A DNA stretch of 64,000 nucleotides from Hevea brasiliensis (Eukaryota; Streptophyta; Magnoliopsida; Malpighiales; Euphorbiaceae). Each line of letters starts with the position of its first letter. The stretch's first letter is position 1. The stretch is taken from positions 74,758,992 to 74,822,991 of the forward strand of contig NC_079498.1 of the NCBI RefSeq assembly GCF_030052815.1. Reading direction: 5' to 3'. The position numbers and the translations under genes are program-made. The notes below the pieces were generated by a model. That model made no database searches and was not told where the DNA came from. It was given only the letters and a program-made list of their open reading frames with translations. Below, piece after piece: positions 51,040 through 63,890 of the stretch.

Positions 51040-52863
51040 TTTTTTTTTATCCCATTTCATTCTTATGGAGACCCAGATAGAGTTCCCCTGTTCTATTAGT
51101 GCATGGTGAGTTTCATGTTACCTATTAAAACAATTTATATCCATTTCATCTATTCATTCATTATATCACTTCTCATGCTCATATCAATTTTAAGAAAATA
51201 AATTGTATTTCATTCATATAAAGTTTGCATATACAATAATTTACAATTTATATATAATCCAAAAATTATTTATATCATTTAATTACATACAATACCAAAA
51301 TGTAAAATCTAATATGTACAAGAGCCCTACCAAAATGACTAATGAGGTGATAACCCACACTGTAGCAGATCTGGTCCAAGTCTGGTCTAGGCCCTACTGC
51401 TGCTGCTGGTCTCTAGTACCTACGCGTGGTAAGAACCAACGCGCTAAGCATAACGCTTAGTGGTGCATAAATAAGGAAAAATAACTAAACAATTTAAAAT
51501 AATTATTTCACGTATAACCTTATAAATAAATATCAATTTTCATGTATTTAAAATCTTTTACATGTTTTCTAGAACTTTAGAAGTAAATAAGCTAATAGGG
51601 ATCTTTTCTGTGCATATACCTTATATTCAGTCATATAAAATTTATATGAATTTACAGTCCTTTTTCATGTTTATCAAACTTTAGAAGCAATTAAATTAAT
51701 CGGGATCTTTTTATTCATGTAATTCATATTCGATCTTATATATTTTACACTAAGGGTTCTCTCATGTGCTTGTTTGAATTTAAACTTTTATTTCGTATAA
51801 CTGTGCCCAAGTAACCTATGACATACTATAAAGACTAGAAACACGGGAGTATACTAGTCAGACATCCGTATGTCTATCCAGTATACAATGGTCATATCAG
51901 GCACAAGGCCAGCGGGTAGGCATAAGCCGGTAATAATGAAAATTGACACTATAACCATTGGACAGGTATAAAGCCAGTAGAACAATCATCTTAGATATAT
52001 GCTGTCTATCAATGATTATCCCTGTGGGCAGTACTACAATATGTAGTCCCTAATTGGTATACCAATCAATCCATGCTATATAAATGAGTCTAGGCATACT
52101 TTGGGTAGAATAGTATTATTAGGTATTTATAATTTCATTAATTCATGTTATTTTTATGCTTAACAATTTATTCTAATTCATTTCATCTCATATGCCTAGT
52201 TATTTTATGAACCTTTCTTTAGGTCTAGATTTGGTGCACTGTTTTACATGGCAAATTGACTTGGATGTGGCCACTGTTTAGCCACACTCCCTTCATAGAT
52301 TTTGTTCCTCTATGTCTTGTCTTTGTTTTCCTTTTTGAATCATATTAATTGGAGTTTTAGAACTCAAGTTATGATCAAATAACCATAACTAGTTCACTAT
52401 CTCTTTCTGGGTCCAGAATTATGCAGATTCTGGAGTGTGTATTAGTCTAATTAATTAGACCTATTACAGTCATTTTTGGGTTTAAAGTTCTTCATAGAAG
52501 TTGTTACGCTGTCTTATAGTCACTCAAAAATTTTTATTACAAATTTTCAAGTTTTGTAGAATTAATTATGGCTAAATAACTGGCCTAGACTCATGTACCA
52601 TGTTCTACCAGGATTCATGTTCAAGTCAGAAAATTTGACTCCCATTTTAGGGTTCTTATGTTCATAATTTGAGGACCAAGTCTCACAAAGTTGGAGCCCT
52701 ATTTCTTAGGGTTCTAGATCAGTATGGCTTATCCTAATTAGAACTTTCGAGTGGGAGATATGGCTAAATAAGTGTTCTAGGGTCAAATGATCAATTAGGT
52801 AATTTCCAAAATTCATATATGCTAACTTAACCTAATAAATTGGCCTAGTTCCCTTAGTGTCTG

Positions 52864-55800
52864 TGTCACACCTTACCCCTCTGTAAGGCATAACATGATC
52901 CCGTAGAATACCTAATGAACTACCGAACTTCACCTACCGATAACTCATTAAGTACCCTACAAGGGATTTTAAAACAATTTTCTTATCTTTGACAAGTGGT
53001 GAGCATTTCTAATAAGTATTTAAAACATTTAGTTGAAATTAAAACTAATTAATATTTTTGGCCATTTTAGTTTTCCGCAAATCTTATAAAAATTTTGACA
53101 GAGTTTCCTCTGTATTTTGAGAAAACCGTTCTTCAAATACCTGAAATAAAAGCACTTCCAATAATTATCTAACCACTGCTTCAAATTCATACTCAATCTC
53201 AACCAATTTCTCAAAATTCACAAGTTCAAAAATTCTCAAAATACTGTCCATCAATATCATTTATTCATATTCCATTCAAGATAAACAATTTATATATTCA
53301 TCATACTAAAATTTACATTCAAAAAGTCCAAATTAAAATTTATTACAACTTTTATACAAACTTTGTACAAGCTGCTCAAGACCCATGTACATGTCCATAC
53401 ATTTATGTGCAATATATACATCAAAAGAAATATTTACAGTTAGGGTATAAATTATACCCGAAAACTTTAGGCTGGTAGCTTCTCACACCTCAGCAGCTCA
53501 GTCTGCTGCTCCTCTAGTCTCTGTATCTGCGACAGCAATAAAAGCTATCGCTGAGTACTAGGACTCAGTGGTGCACAATATACTAAAATAATCTTTATGC
53601 AAAACTTAAAGCACATTCATTCAAAAATTTGGCTAAACATGGAAATTAAATACAATTATGCATTGTAAGATTTTACATGTAAACCAAGTTCATTTCAAAG
53701 TATCAAAACACATTTCATAAAACCCACAGTTAGATCACGCCATTCGAAACAAATAGAATCTCAATAGCCAGAGGCTAAAGAGAAATCACATGAATCTCAA
53801 TAGCCAGAGGCTAAAGAGAAATCATATCACAAGGCTAGCTAGCTCAAATATATGGATATCCATTCACATCCTCTTCTACTGGCACACCTCAACACTTCTC
53901 CAGAGAAGGAATCAAAATTCGAAACTAATTACCCCCACTAGTCGTGCTAGTGAGGTGTTCAAATATGTGGTCATGACACTGTGGTTTCAAAACTTATCTT
54001 AACAATTTGCTAAACATTGTCTTTTCAAATATACATAATAACTTTCAACAATTTAGATCAAACATCATAAGAATGCCATAATCCAATATTTCATATTATT
54101 CAAAATGATATGCAAAAGATGATTATAAAAGTATATGTTGTGCACAAACCTCAAATGAGTCGCCTGTTGGCCTTGACTCGACTCCTCGGGTTCTGTCCCG
54201 GTATTTTTTTCCACTGAAACACGAAATTTTCCAATGTTTCAGTACTAAAACTTAAAATAAATCCAAAATAAACTTAACTTCACATTTAGCTAGCTCTAAC
54301 GTGTTAAATTCGACGTTCTCAAAATTTTTGTGTTTCGGGTTACTATTCACTATACTATTCAAGTCAAATTGTTGACTTTTTAAGGCTTAATAGGTATGGG
54401 AATTCCAACTTCACCCACATACCACATTTTGGTCACTAAATTTGTTGGTTTTGGTTGTTTATTCAAATTCTAAGTCTTTTAGGCAAATTTGATAAATTTT
54501 CAGTTTTGGAGTCTAAGGTTGCACTGTTCCATTAGTCACTTTTCTGTTAGAATTTGGCAAAACTTCCTTCATAGAAAATGTTCCCTATTGTCTTAAGTTT
54601 ATTCTCCTTTTTGAATCACTCCAATTGGAGTTTTGTAGCTCAAGTTATAGCCATTTGAACCATGGCTGCCGGATTGGACACAACCCAGAATTCTGGGCAA
54701 TTTTTTGTGCTAGCAGTTTTAGGTCACCAACTTGGGGTGGCTAAATGACTTGGTTAATTGCATAATTTGGGTTTGTATTCTTCAAGAAAGTTTTAAGTCT
54801 ATGTCTAAACTGTCCACTGGTAAAATTTCAGGTCATTTAGACCTTCCTAGCTCAAGTTATGACCAAATGAACAAACACTGTTCATTTGGTCAGTTTGTAC
54901 AGGGCAGACTGTGATTTCTCAACTTTGGTCAATTTGTTCACTAGGTTTTGGTCACTTTTTGGGCATGCTTCCTAAATGAAAATTGTGTCATTTAGTGTCT
55001 ATTTTCATTCCCAATTGGTCCCATACCAATTGGACTTGTAAAATTTCATTGTTGGTCCCTCAAAGGTAACTTGATCATGCTGCCAGCAGCATGACCATAC
55101 TCAATCCGAATTTGGTTTTGATTCCAATACCACTAACACCCTTCATTAGGTCACAAATGACCATTTCTCACTTCACATTAGGTCAAAGACACCATTTACC
55201 ACTTCCTCACATTTTTGTCACTAAACCCTAATGTCCAAAACCCTAATTCACACTATCTTTGCATTTACTTGATTTCATGCCTTTAACCATAGTCATTCAA
55301 CTAACTAAGGTTTATATACCCAATTAAATCCATCAAACCATGCAAATATACTCCCTTATACCTGCTGGCCGAAATTCAATTTAGTCCCTCACACATTTTT
55401 ATTTCATTTCTTTAGTTTCTAAGCTCATTTACGTAACTAAACATGCATTTAAAGTAGAAAGTTAAAATTTAGCATACTAACCTTTCTTAGGTGTCTTTTT
55501 CCTCTTCTTATTTCTCCTCCTTTCTTCTTCTTTTTGTAGACAATAGCTAAATCAAGGGTCTAGGTTAAGATTTACTTAAGGACTTTAGGGGAATTCATGG
55601 TTAATTTAGGGTGTATGAAGCTTGACTCAAGAGCTCTAATGGAGTTTTGCAATGGTGAGGGAGAGAGAGAGTGAGGGCGGCACAAGGTGAGGAAGAAGAA
55701 GACTTGGTTATTTTTTTTTTCTTTTCTTTTCCTTCTTTTATGTCGTATGAAAGACCAAAAATCAATTTAATTAAATATATTAATTGTATTCTTTATGGCA

Positions 55801-56371
55801 TCATGCATGATGTCATGCATGATGTCATCTCGCTACACCTTTTTCATTTTCTCTTCTTTTTTTTTTATTAGTTCTTTAATTTAATTGTCGATTCTGAAAT
55901 TTTTTTTTTCTGATTTTATTTGACAGTTAGGTCAGGAGTCAGCTCTCGGGGTCAATTGACCAAATTGCCCCTCGCCGGTTCAACCCGGTTTGCAAATAAT
56001 TCAATATTTCTTCCGGCTCCCTGACCTAATTATTTGACTGACTTAACAATTCTTTTTCGTGATTTTCTCTTTTCCACTGTGTTCGTAATGGTCCTAAGGA
56101 CCGCGGCGTCACATTTTACAGTTCGAAATTTGAGTTTAAAACGACTTCGCAATCCTTCCCGAGAAGGTCACCCATCGCTGTGACTCTCAGCTCGTTTAAC
56201 TTCTTATGTTCTGTTTTTCTTATTTATACTTAACTAATTGGCAATTACTAATTATTTGTGTTTATGGCTTCTCTAGTTATCTTAAGTATGATTCTAATCC
56301 CCTTAATTGTCCGAACCGACTCTGGTCACCGGAACAGTGAAATATACCAGCTATACAAATAGGGTGTTACA
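52864..56371 (-). mobile_element. Nested solo LTR, minus strand
   Basis: 3508 bp, from TGTCACACCTTACCCC to AATAGGGTGTTACA, flanked by GTCTG (52859-52863, 56372-56376). It is the same subfamily as the partial LTR at 1-2021. It carries a 36-bp tandem duplication (53756-53827), the CCAATTGG inverted repeat (55011-55033) and nested CATGCATGATG palindromes (55798-55830) where other LTRs have TGACATCA boxes. Confidence 0.93.
53756..53827 (+). repeat. 36-bp tandem duplication
   Basis: Two nearly identical units starting GAATCTCAATAGCCAGAGG at 53756 and 53792, in the position of the GGCT...AGCC cluster of other LTRs. Confidence 0.9.
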
Positions 56372-58268
56372 GTCTGGATTTTGGTCAAAAGACCAATTTT
56401 GTAAATTTATGTCTTATAGAAATTTTGCCACTGGTTTCATTGAATTTGGGTTTTTATGGACCAAGTTATGGCCATTTTGCCAAATCTGGTCGGGTGATCT
56501 ATGTCCAGGAAGTTCTGGGCAGAATTTATTCTGGTCAGTTCAGTGACCTAACTTGAGTAAGAAATTTCATTTGGTTAAAGGCATTTCTGGGCTTGGTGTT
56601 CTCAATGAAAATTGAAATCCTATGTTTAATCTTTCCAATGGTATAAAATTCAAGTCATTTGGACCTGTCTAGTTTTTCTGAGTTTATTGTATGAATACCC
56701 AGATTGGGCCAGTAAATTGACCAAGATTTTGACAGAATTTGGGTAGAGTTTCTTCATGAAAAATGAGGCATTTTGAGTCTAGTTTCACCTCCAATTAGTC
56801 TCACACCAATTATAGTCACAAAACTTCAGTTATAACTCAAACAGCACACTGGACTCATAGGTCTGAATTTCTTGCATATGAGAAGCACTCCCAATATTCC
56901 ATCCTCCTTACTCCCTACTATAATTTATCATTCATAACACTTCAAATGATCAACAAAAAGTCTCAACAAGATCAATCTCAATCCATAACACCAAGTTATC
57001 AAAATTAATTCAAACCCTAACTCAAAATTTCTCAAATATTCAAATCCTACTTAACACACATCAATTTATGTTCAAAGTCTCATAATCACCATCAAAACCA
57101 CCCATAAAAATCTTTAATTACATCAAAACTCATCAAACACTTTCCTAATTCATGGCTGCCAAAAATGGAAGTGGCTCATACATGGATATTTTCTTTCAAT
57201 TTTTTCAAATTCTAAGTCAATTCATGCTTCCAACATGAAATCTAAAGAAAAATTAAAGAATAGTAGCACTAGCCTTTTTGAGCGTAATTTTCCCAAGCTT
57301 AAACTTCACTTTTTCTTCAATTCTTGGTAGCCAAACACTTCCCCAAGAGGTGTAAATAAGTTTTAATGAAGGGAGTCTAGGGTTTAGTGGTGAGAATTCA
57401 TGGGAATGGAAGAGAGAGAAGAAACAACACTCATGGAGATTGAGAGAAAGGTGTGCTGGCCGGTTGAAGATGAAGAAGGCATATTTGTGTTTTTATTTTT
57501 GTCTCAATTTATTCCTTTTTATTTGATTTATAATGGCTTGTTGAGTTGTGATTGGTGGAGGGCATTTTAATGACATCATGGTGATGTCATAAGTCCCATT
57601 TAATTCATTTTCTTTTCTTTTCTTTTCTACTCATTTTCAATTTAATTTTTAGCAATATTTATTCATATTTTATGTCATATAATTTATTTACTCAATTGGA
57701 CAAGTTCGTCAAAAATCGTCTCTGAAGGCGAAATAACCAAAATGTCCTTCGTTTGGCTTAAGGAGCCAAAACTATCTGTACCAATCTTAAAAATTCTCCT
57801 AACCTTTTTTTGGCATTCTAATACTACCTAGGGCACCGTAACTTTTCTCTGACATCCCAAAAATTATTTCACAGGGTTCCCCTACAGTTATAGGGTCGAC
57901 AACTATCTCTACAGTTACTTACCCAACCGGGATACCATCTCATTTAACTTTATTGCATTTCATTTCTAAAAATTTCCTTAATTTTCTTGGTCTTTATTCA
58001 GTCAATTTATGCTTCGTCACTCTAGTTTGAGTGTAGTTCCAGACATCCTAGTTGTCCGAACAGACGTTAGTCATCAGAATAGTAGAATGTACGGACTACC
58101 TAAAGTGAGGGCGTTACAACTAACCTTCGAGAAATATTGCAAGAAAGAAAGAAGAACTAAAAGAAATTTTGACTATTTCTCTTTTTAAATTTTTTTCCTT
58201 TTTTATTTTTCTCCTCCTTCACTTTTTTTCCCCCCTTTTCTAGTAGGGTATTTATAAGGTTTTGGGAG

Positions 58269-58575
58269 AGAGGTGTGATAGGGTTTGGAGTCCTAGGCTA
58301 ATAAAGTTCAAATAACTTAAATAACTAGGATTACAGAATTTAAGTGAGACTGAGATATAGATAAGGTGTTTCAACCAATAGGAAGAGAGGGGAAGGGGAA
58401 GGCACCAATAGGGAGTGAGGAAGAGGTGTGGTAGGGTTTGAAGTCCTAGTGTGATAAGGCTCAGATAACTTAAACAACTGGGATTGAGAAATTTGGGTGA
58501 GACTGGGATATGGGTGAGGTGTTCCAACCAATAGGAAGAGAGGGAAAGGGGGTGGCACCAATAGGGAGTGAGGAA
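58269..58575 (+). repeat. 153-bp tandem duplication
   Basis: Two units starting AGAGGTGTGATAGGGTTTGG (58269) and AGAGGTGTGGTAGGGTTTG (58422), each ending with CCAATAGGGAGTGAGG-like text. Minus-strand open frames here come from the repeat. Confidence 0.85.
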
Positions 58576-59141
58576 CAGAGTAGAGCTAAAGGGGGAGAGA
58601 GAGTTTGCATGGGAGAGGGATAGAGAAAAAGATATTTTCTTATTTTAATTTTTTAAAAAATAAATTAAATGGGTCATATTTAAAATTTTTAACTAGGCTT
58701 TCTTAGGACCATGGGGCCCAATTAAACTTAATTAGGTCCATTTAAGAACTACCCATATTAAATTTAACAAAATAAATTTTTATTTAAATTAAATTAATTT
58801 CCTAAAAAACTTATATTTTTTTTTTGAAGATCATACCATGGAATTAATAATTTAGTTCCATGCCTCCAATTATATCCTATAGTCATATAATTTTTCATCA
58901 TTGGGTTTCCCACGGCCTCAATGCACATACTCATCACAAAATAAGGGTCTATAGTTTACCCCCCACTTTGGCGAAAGTTGAAATCAATGCGAAAGCATTA
59001 CTCAAGTTTTATCAAAGTGAAACTCAATCTTCTAATAACTATGAAACATTGGCTATAAAGATTGAGTACATCTTGCTCGATTGACATACTCTATGTTATG
59101 AGACTAGCTACAGTCTCATAACAATGGCAACTGTGTGATTT

Positions 59142-59620
59142 GAAATGTTGTGGATTCATATTTAGGATCGCGGTCCTAAACTACCTACGTATCCCCCTCG
59201 CTATCTTGAGGAAGAATCAGACCCACTCGTAGTTCGACACTTGAAACTGTGATGATGCATATTCTTCTATGCCTTACACACCTACAGGTGACATGTTGAT
59301 GCGTGTTCTTCTATGCCTTACACAACTATGCCATGTGCCCTAAACAACATCTAAGGACTTACCAAAAATATCTATCTTGAAATGTTGTGGGTTCGTATTT
59401 AGGATCGCAGTCCTAAACTACCTACGTATCCCTCTCGCTCATCCTAAGGAAGAATCAGACCCCCTCGTAGTTCGACACTTGAAATTGTGGTGATGCATGT
59501 TCTTCTACGCCTTACACACCTACAGGTGACATGTTGATGCGAGTTCTTCTATGCCTTACACAACTATGTCGTGCAACCTAAATAACGTCTAAGGACTTAC
59601 CAAAAAATATCTATTTCATG
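59142..59620 (-). repeat. 237-bp tandem duplication with GGATACGTAGG
   Basis: Units start at 59142 and 59379 (GAAATGTTGTGGATTC and GAAATGTTGTGGGTTC) and share the CTACCTACGTATCCC and CTCGTAGTTCGACACTTG phrases. Confidence 0.9.
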
Positions 59621-59924
59621 ATTTGAAAATATTGGGATGAATGGGTCTCAGAACTCTTTTTATGATTTTTGTGCTTCTTGTATGCTACTTCCTATCATGG
59701 GCATGCTGATTTTGCTAGAGATTCTAAAAAAACTTAGTCCTCTGGGGGACCTCTTTTTGCAAAAACTTTCTTATAACCTCAAAATTTTTTAGAAGAATTG
59801 TTCACTAAAAAAAAGACTTCCTTAAGGTCACAATACAATTTCCCTCTGATTTTTCTTTTTCTTTTCTCCCCCCATGGTTTCTGCCTTGACTCATTTCTCT
59901 TCCATGAACTACATTCTCTATGCC

Positions 59925-60010
59925 CTAACTTTTGCCTAAAATGCCCTTTTGGGTTTTCATCTCAGCGGGTTTGCTTTAACTTTTGCCTAAGAGGCCCTTT
60001 TGGGTTTTCC
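59925..60010 (+). repeat. 52-bp tandem duplication, TTTTGCCTAA type
   Basis: CTAACTTTTGCCTAAAATGC and TTAACTTTTGCCTAAGAGGC, each followed by CCTTTTGGGTTTT. This is typical of Tat/Ogre LTRs. Confidence 0.8.
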
Positions 60011-63009
60011 ACCTAGCGAGCTCCTTTTTTTTTTCTCTTTTTTTTTTTTGAAATTGGACAATTGCCAGGGCATTCATATCAAACACCTATTTTGTCATGC
60101 TCACAAGACATAGGTTAAATCAAAACAATGTCGTTGAATTACCTAATCACTTGATGTATCCCTCAAGACACAAACATTCACAATCATAATTAAATAAAAC
60201 CTATTCTTAGTTAATGTAATAAAAACTTCTTTATTTATTTAGGTACACCATTACTCCCTCTTACATTTAGTTTTACTAAATTTTCAACCTTCCAAAGTTA
60301 GAAATAAGCGTTATAACCTGCTGAATGGACTTTTTAGGTTTTCCATCCAGATCTTTGATAAGTGCATAATTTATTAATTTTACTCCTATCACATTTAGTG
60401 TTTTTAGTGTGTTTTTATGTTTAATTCAGTTGGTTAAAATATATTTATCATTTAGGCATATTTTTAGATAGTTGTGGAATAATTGTGTTAAATGGAGAAA
60501 TCTTTAACATTTGACCTTTGGTGTATTTTTCAGGTGTTTCTAAAGTTGTGTGTCTCCAAATTGAGTGCTATTTAATCTATTGAAAAGCTAAGATAGAGCA
60601 CTACAAATGATAAAGAGGGACCAAAGCCTAAATCAGTCTCCAAGATTGTAACACCCCTAAGTTCGGTAGTGCGTTCTACTGTTCCGGTGACCAGTGTTGT
60701 CCGAACAGCTAGAATGCCTAGAACTACACTTCGATATGAGTGAGGAGACATTAAATAATGAAATACAAGAAAAGAAAATACAAGAAAATAAAGGAAAAAT
60801 AATAGTAAAGAAATGCAACTAAGTTAAGCGAGCCGAGAACCCTAGCGATGGGTAACCGCACCGGGAAGTCACGGCGTGGACCGTTGACTAGCCCTGGACC
60901 ACGGGGAACCCTGAAAAATATTTTTAGGAGTTAAAGAGACATCAATTGAAGTAGAAATATCAAAGAAAAATTAAATAATTAGTACAAAGAAAAGCGAGAA
61001 ATCGAAAAACGGACAAAACCCGGTGTTACCGAAAAATCAGGAATGCAACCCGAACAGGGGCATTGTGGTCATTTGACACCCCGAGTTGTCTTTTGATCTA
61101 AATGTCCATTAAAAATAAATAATATTACACTTGGAAAATGTCATGAAAAATTAAATTGGTGGTACCAAATGTAAATTGCAAAAATTGGGAGTTAAATGTG
61201 GAAAAATAAAACCTTAGAATAAACAATGATTTAATTCTTACATAGTGGTCCACTAACTCATTTAAGTGGACCACTAAAGCTTCATTTGGGCAGAATATAC
61301 ATCTTCATCTTCAACCTTAGAACCAGCAGAAAATTTGCTCCCAAAAAACTCCATTGACGCATGGTTGAAGCTCCATGCATATGAGATTCAAGCTTCTTTC
61401 CTTCTACCTTCCTTCATCAAAGTTAGTCTACACCACTTGGGTAGTAGATTGGCAGCAAGAAGACCAAGTTTTGGTGAAGATTTAAGAAGTCTCATCCATA
61501 GGTAAGTTTGAGTTTTTGATTGTTGCTTTATTAAAGTTTGTAAGGGTGTTATGGGTGTTTGATTTATGGAGAAATTTTTGAGTTATGATGTTGAATGGGA
61601 ATGTGCACTTTTGACAGCCATGGAAACACCTTGAAGGCAGTTTAATTGTGCTTGTAAATGGTGAATTAAATGATTGATTAAATGTATATTGTGTAGGAAA
61701 TTGTTTGGGTAATGTATACTTAGTATATGTAAATGTAAAATGAGATTTAAAGCTTGGAAAGTAATGGAATGTAAGTGTATCATTGTGGCAGTTTGTTAAC
61801 TCTTGAAGAATGCTGGAATTCATGCTTGGTTTATGGAATAATGATGTTAAAATGTGTTGGTTGTTATGGCAGTTTGAATGTATGTATAGTGGTGTGAAGG
61901 TGGGACATGTGAATGAGCTTGGTTATGGAGTTAAATTGTTGTAAATTGAGTTGGGCAAATTCTGCACTTGTTGGTGCACATTGAATGCAATTGTAAGCTA
62001 CCAAAATGACCTATAATGTGTTGTGAATTATGTTTAGGTCATGGTACAACCAGAATTAGTTTGAATGTTAAGTTTGGTGAGTGTTAAAAGTGATGTTTGA
62101 TATGTATGCAAGAATTGCAATAAGGCAGTTTGTATTTTAGGCCAATAACTTTAAGTGTGTGGCTCCAATTGGTATGAGACCAATTGGAGGTGAAACTAGG
62201 CACAAAATGTGCCAACTTTCATGAAGGAAGCTTGCCAAAATTCTGCTTGCAAGGTAGCTTGGAAAATGACCAAATACGGATTAAGTGCAAATGAGGCCTG
62301 AAAATTGACCATTTGGGCAACAGTTAGTTTTTAGGCCATAACTCACTCAAAACAGGTCCAATTGACCTGAAATTTTAGCCATGAATAGTTAAGACCCATA
62401 TATACAAGTCTTATGAAGACATCAAAGCCCAGAAATGACCATAAGTAAGTCAAACAGCTTGCACAAGTTCGGGTCCAAAAACTGGCCGAACCTAAAATGA
62501 CCTAAAGTGACCTAAAATGACCAATTTTGGTGCAATTTGACCAGCAATAGTAAAATGACCACAACTTGGCCTACATAACTCAGAATGACCTGAAATTTTG
62601 CCCCACGTTCCATAAGACATAGATCTACAAGTTTGTAGTTTTGACCGAAATCCAAAAATCGAGGGAACTAGGTCGTCTGGCTAGGTCAAACTAGTATCCT
62701 GAAATTCAGCAAATCGCAAGAAAATGCAGTATACACGGAAATGAATTTGGTAACATATACCAACCCTAAAAGACTATCGAATGTGACATATTAATGACAT
62801 TAAAACCTAAATTACCTAGAATGTACCAAGGGTTGACATAGTAGGTTGACTAAGCGAATAAATGAATTCAGTGAATTAATTATCAAGCATTATCGTTAGA
62901 GACAGTTTAAATGAGTACTGAAACACTTCAAATTGTGTTTCTTAGTTAGCAAAGACTCAGGGAGAGGAAGGAAACACTGAGTCAGAGCCAAGAGACAGTT
63001 ATCAGAGGT

Positions 63010-63250
63010 TTGTGCACAATAAGTTTTTCTTTTGAATTTTTCAATTGAAATAAATTATGTTTGTACGTTATTGTTTTAAATTGTGTTTGGGCACAATATT
63101 TATTTCTTTTAAATTTTTCAATTGAAATAAATTATGATTATTTGTACGTTATTGTTTTAAATTGTGTTTGTGCACAATAAGTTTGACTTCTCATTTTCAA
63201 CTTAAAAATTTAATTCAACATTCTAGTTTTAAATTGTGTCCGTGCACAAT
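63010..63250 (+). repeat. 85-90 bp repeats with a TGTGCACA core
   Basis: Three to four units share AAATTGTGTTTGTGCACAAT followed by TTTTCAATTGAAATAAATTA. The core GTGCAC is palindromic. Confidence 0.85.
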
Positions 63251-63459
63251 ACTTTTATATTCACTACTTTTACTAGCAAATTTATTTGGAGAAATGAGTT
63301 ATGAATAATTTTTTATTGCTTTGGTTTTGGGAATACTATTTGGAAATTATTGTGTTACCAAACTTGCAAATGGAAATTTTGAGATAAAATGTGATTTATG
63401 GTTTGTATGAAATATTATGATTTGAAATTGTTTTGATTCACACTTGGCATGACACTGTT

Positions 63460-63650
63460 ACTATGTTCCTCCTCCATTTATGGGGTGAGTATGATATATT
63501 CCTCCCTCTTTGACCTATCAATCTGGGGTGAGTGTGATTATGGCCCTCCCTCTTTGACTTGCCAGTCTGAGGTGAGTGTGGATGAGTACTCATTATTCAG
63601 CTAGCTTCCTCCCTCATTGATTTCGATTATTGGGGTGAGTGTGTCTTATC
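63460..63650 (+). repeat. Diverged approximately 55-bp repeats, GGGGTGAGTGTG
   Basis: Four units with CCTCCCTCTTTGA...TGGGGTGAGTGTG. A reverse-oriented equivalent with CCCACTAACCGTTATTAATG lies at 40840-40990 in the solo LTR. Confidence 0.75.
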
Positions 63651-63723
63651 GTGGTGTACAACACGGCATGTGTGGAAAAAATTGTGTCATGGCCTAAATT
63701 ATGTTATCGATTGGCAACATTGT

Positions 63724-63890
63724 ATTATTCAGTTATTTGATCGAATTGTGTTATTGATTTGCAAAACGGTATTATTCAGTTATTTGATCGAATTGTGTTA
63801 TTGATTTGCAAAACGGTATTATTTAGTTATTTGACCGAATTGTGTTATTGATTTGCAAAACGGTATTATTCAATTACTTGATCAAATTTG
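63724..63890 (+). repeat. 47-bp tandem repeat, about 3.5 copies
   Basis: Units beginning ATTATTCAGTTATTTGATCG start at 63724, 63771, 63818 and 63865, nearly identical, so the expansion is recent. Confidence 0.92.

Larger units (their letters stand above)
47683..58118 (-). mobile_element. Solo LTR, minus strand, with two nested solo LTRs
   Basis: The ends are TGTAAC at 47683-47688, continuing as ACCCCTCTCCCGTC at 50859, and GAGGGCGTTACA at 58118. It is flanked by ACTAA on both sides (47678-47682, 58119-58123). Without its two nested insertions it is about 3.75 kb. It has the palindrome TGACATCATGGTGATGTCA (57571-57589). A 54-bp direct duplication sits at 50955-51039. Confidence 0.9.
58119..60646 (-). 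mobile_element. Tat/Ogre-like LTR, part 2
   Basis: This continues from 47682. On the minus strand the GGGGGATACGTAGGTAG phrase preceded by CGAACTACGAGTGGGTCTGA is a recognisable Tat/Ogre-type LTR signature, present twice here by tandem duplication (59142-59620). Repeats of TTTTGCCTAA...CCCTTTTGGGTTTT (59925-60010) are also usual in such LTRs. The outer border is not clear; sequence from about 60350 may belong to yet another old repeat. No gene is supported. Confidence 0.5.

Noticed and set aside
58252..58561. Minus-strand frames rich in Pro/Leu/Ser repeats
   Set aside because: They come from the 153-bp tandem duplication of a purine-rich LTR segment.
61482..61823. A 113-codon minus-strand frame, the longest outside gag-pol
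   Set aside because: It is a His/Thr/Ser/Phe-rich translation of an AT-rich LTR, with no start context or domain.
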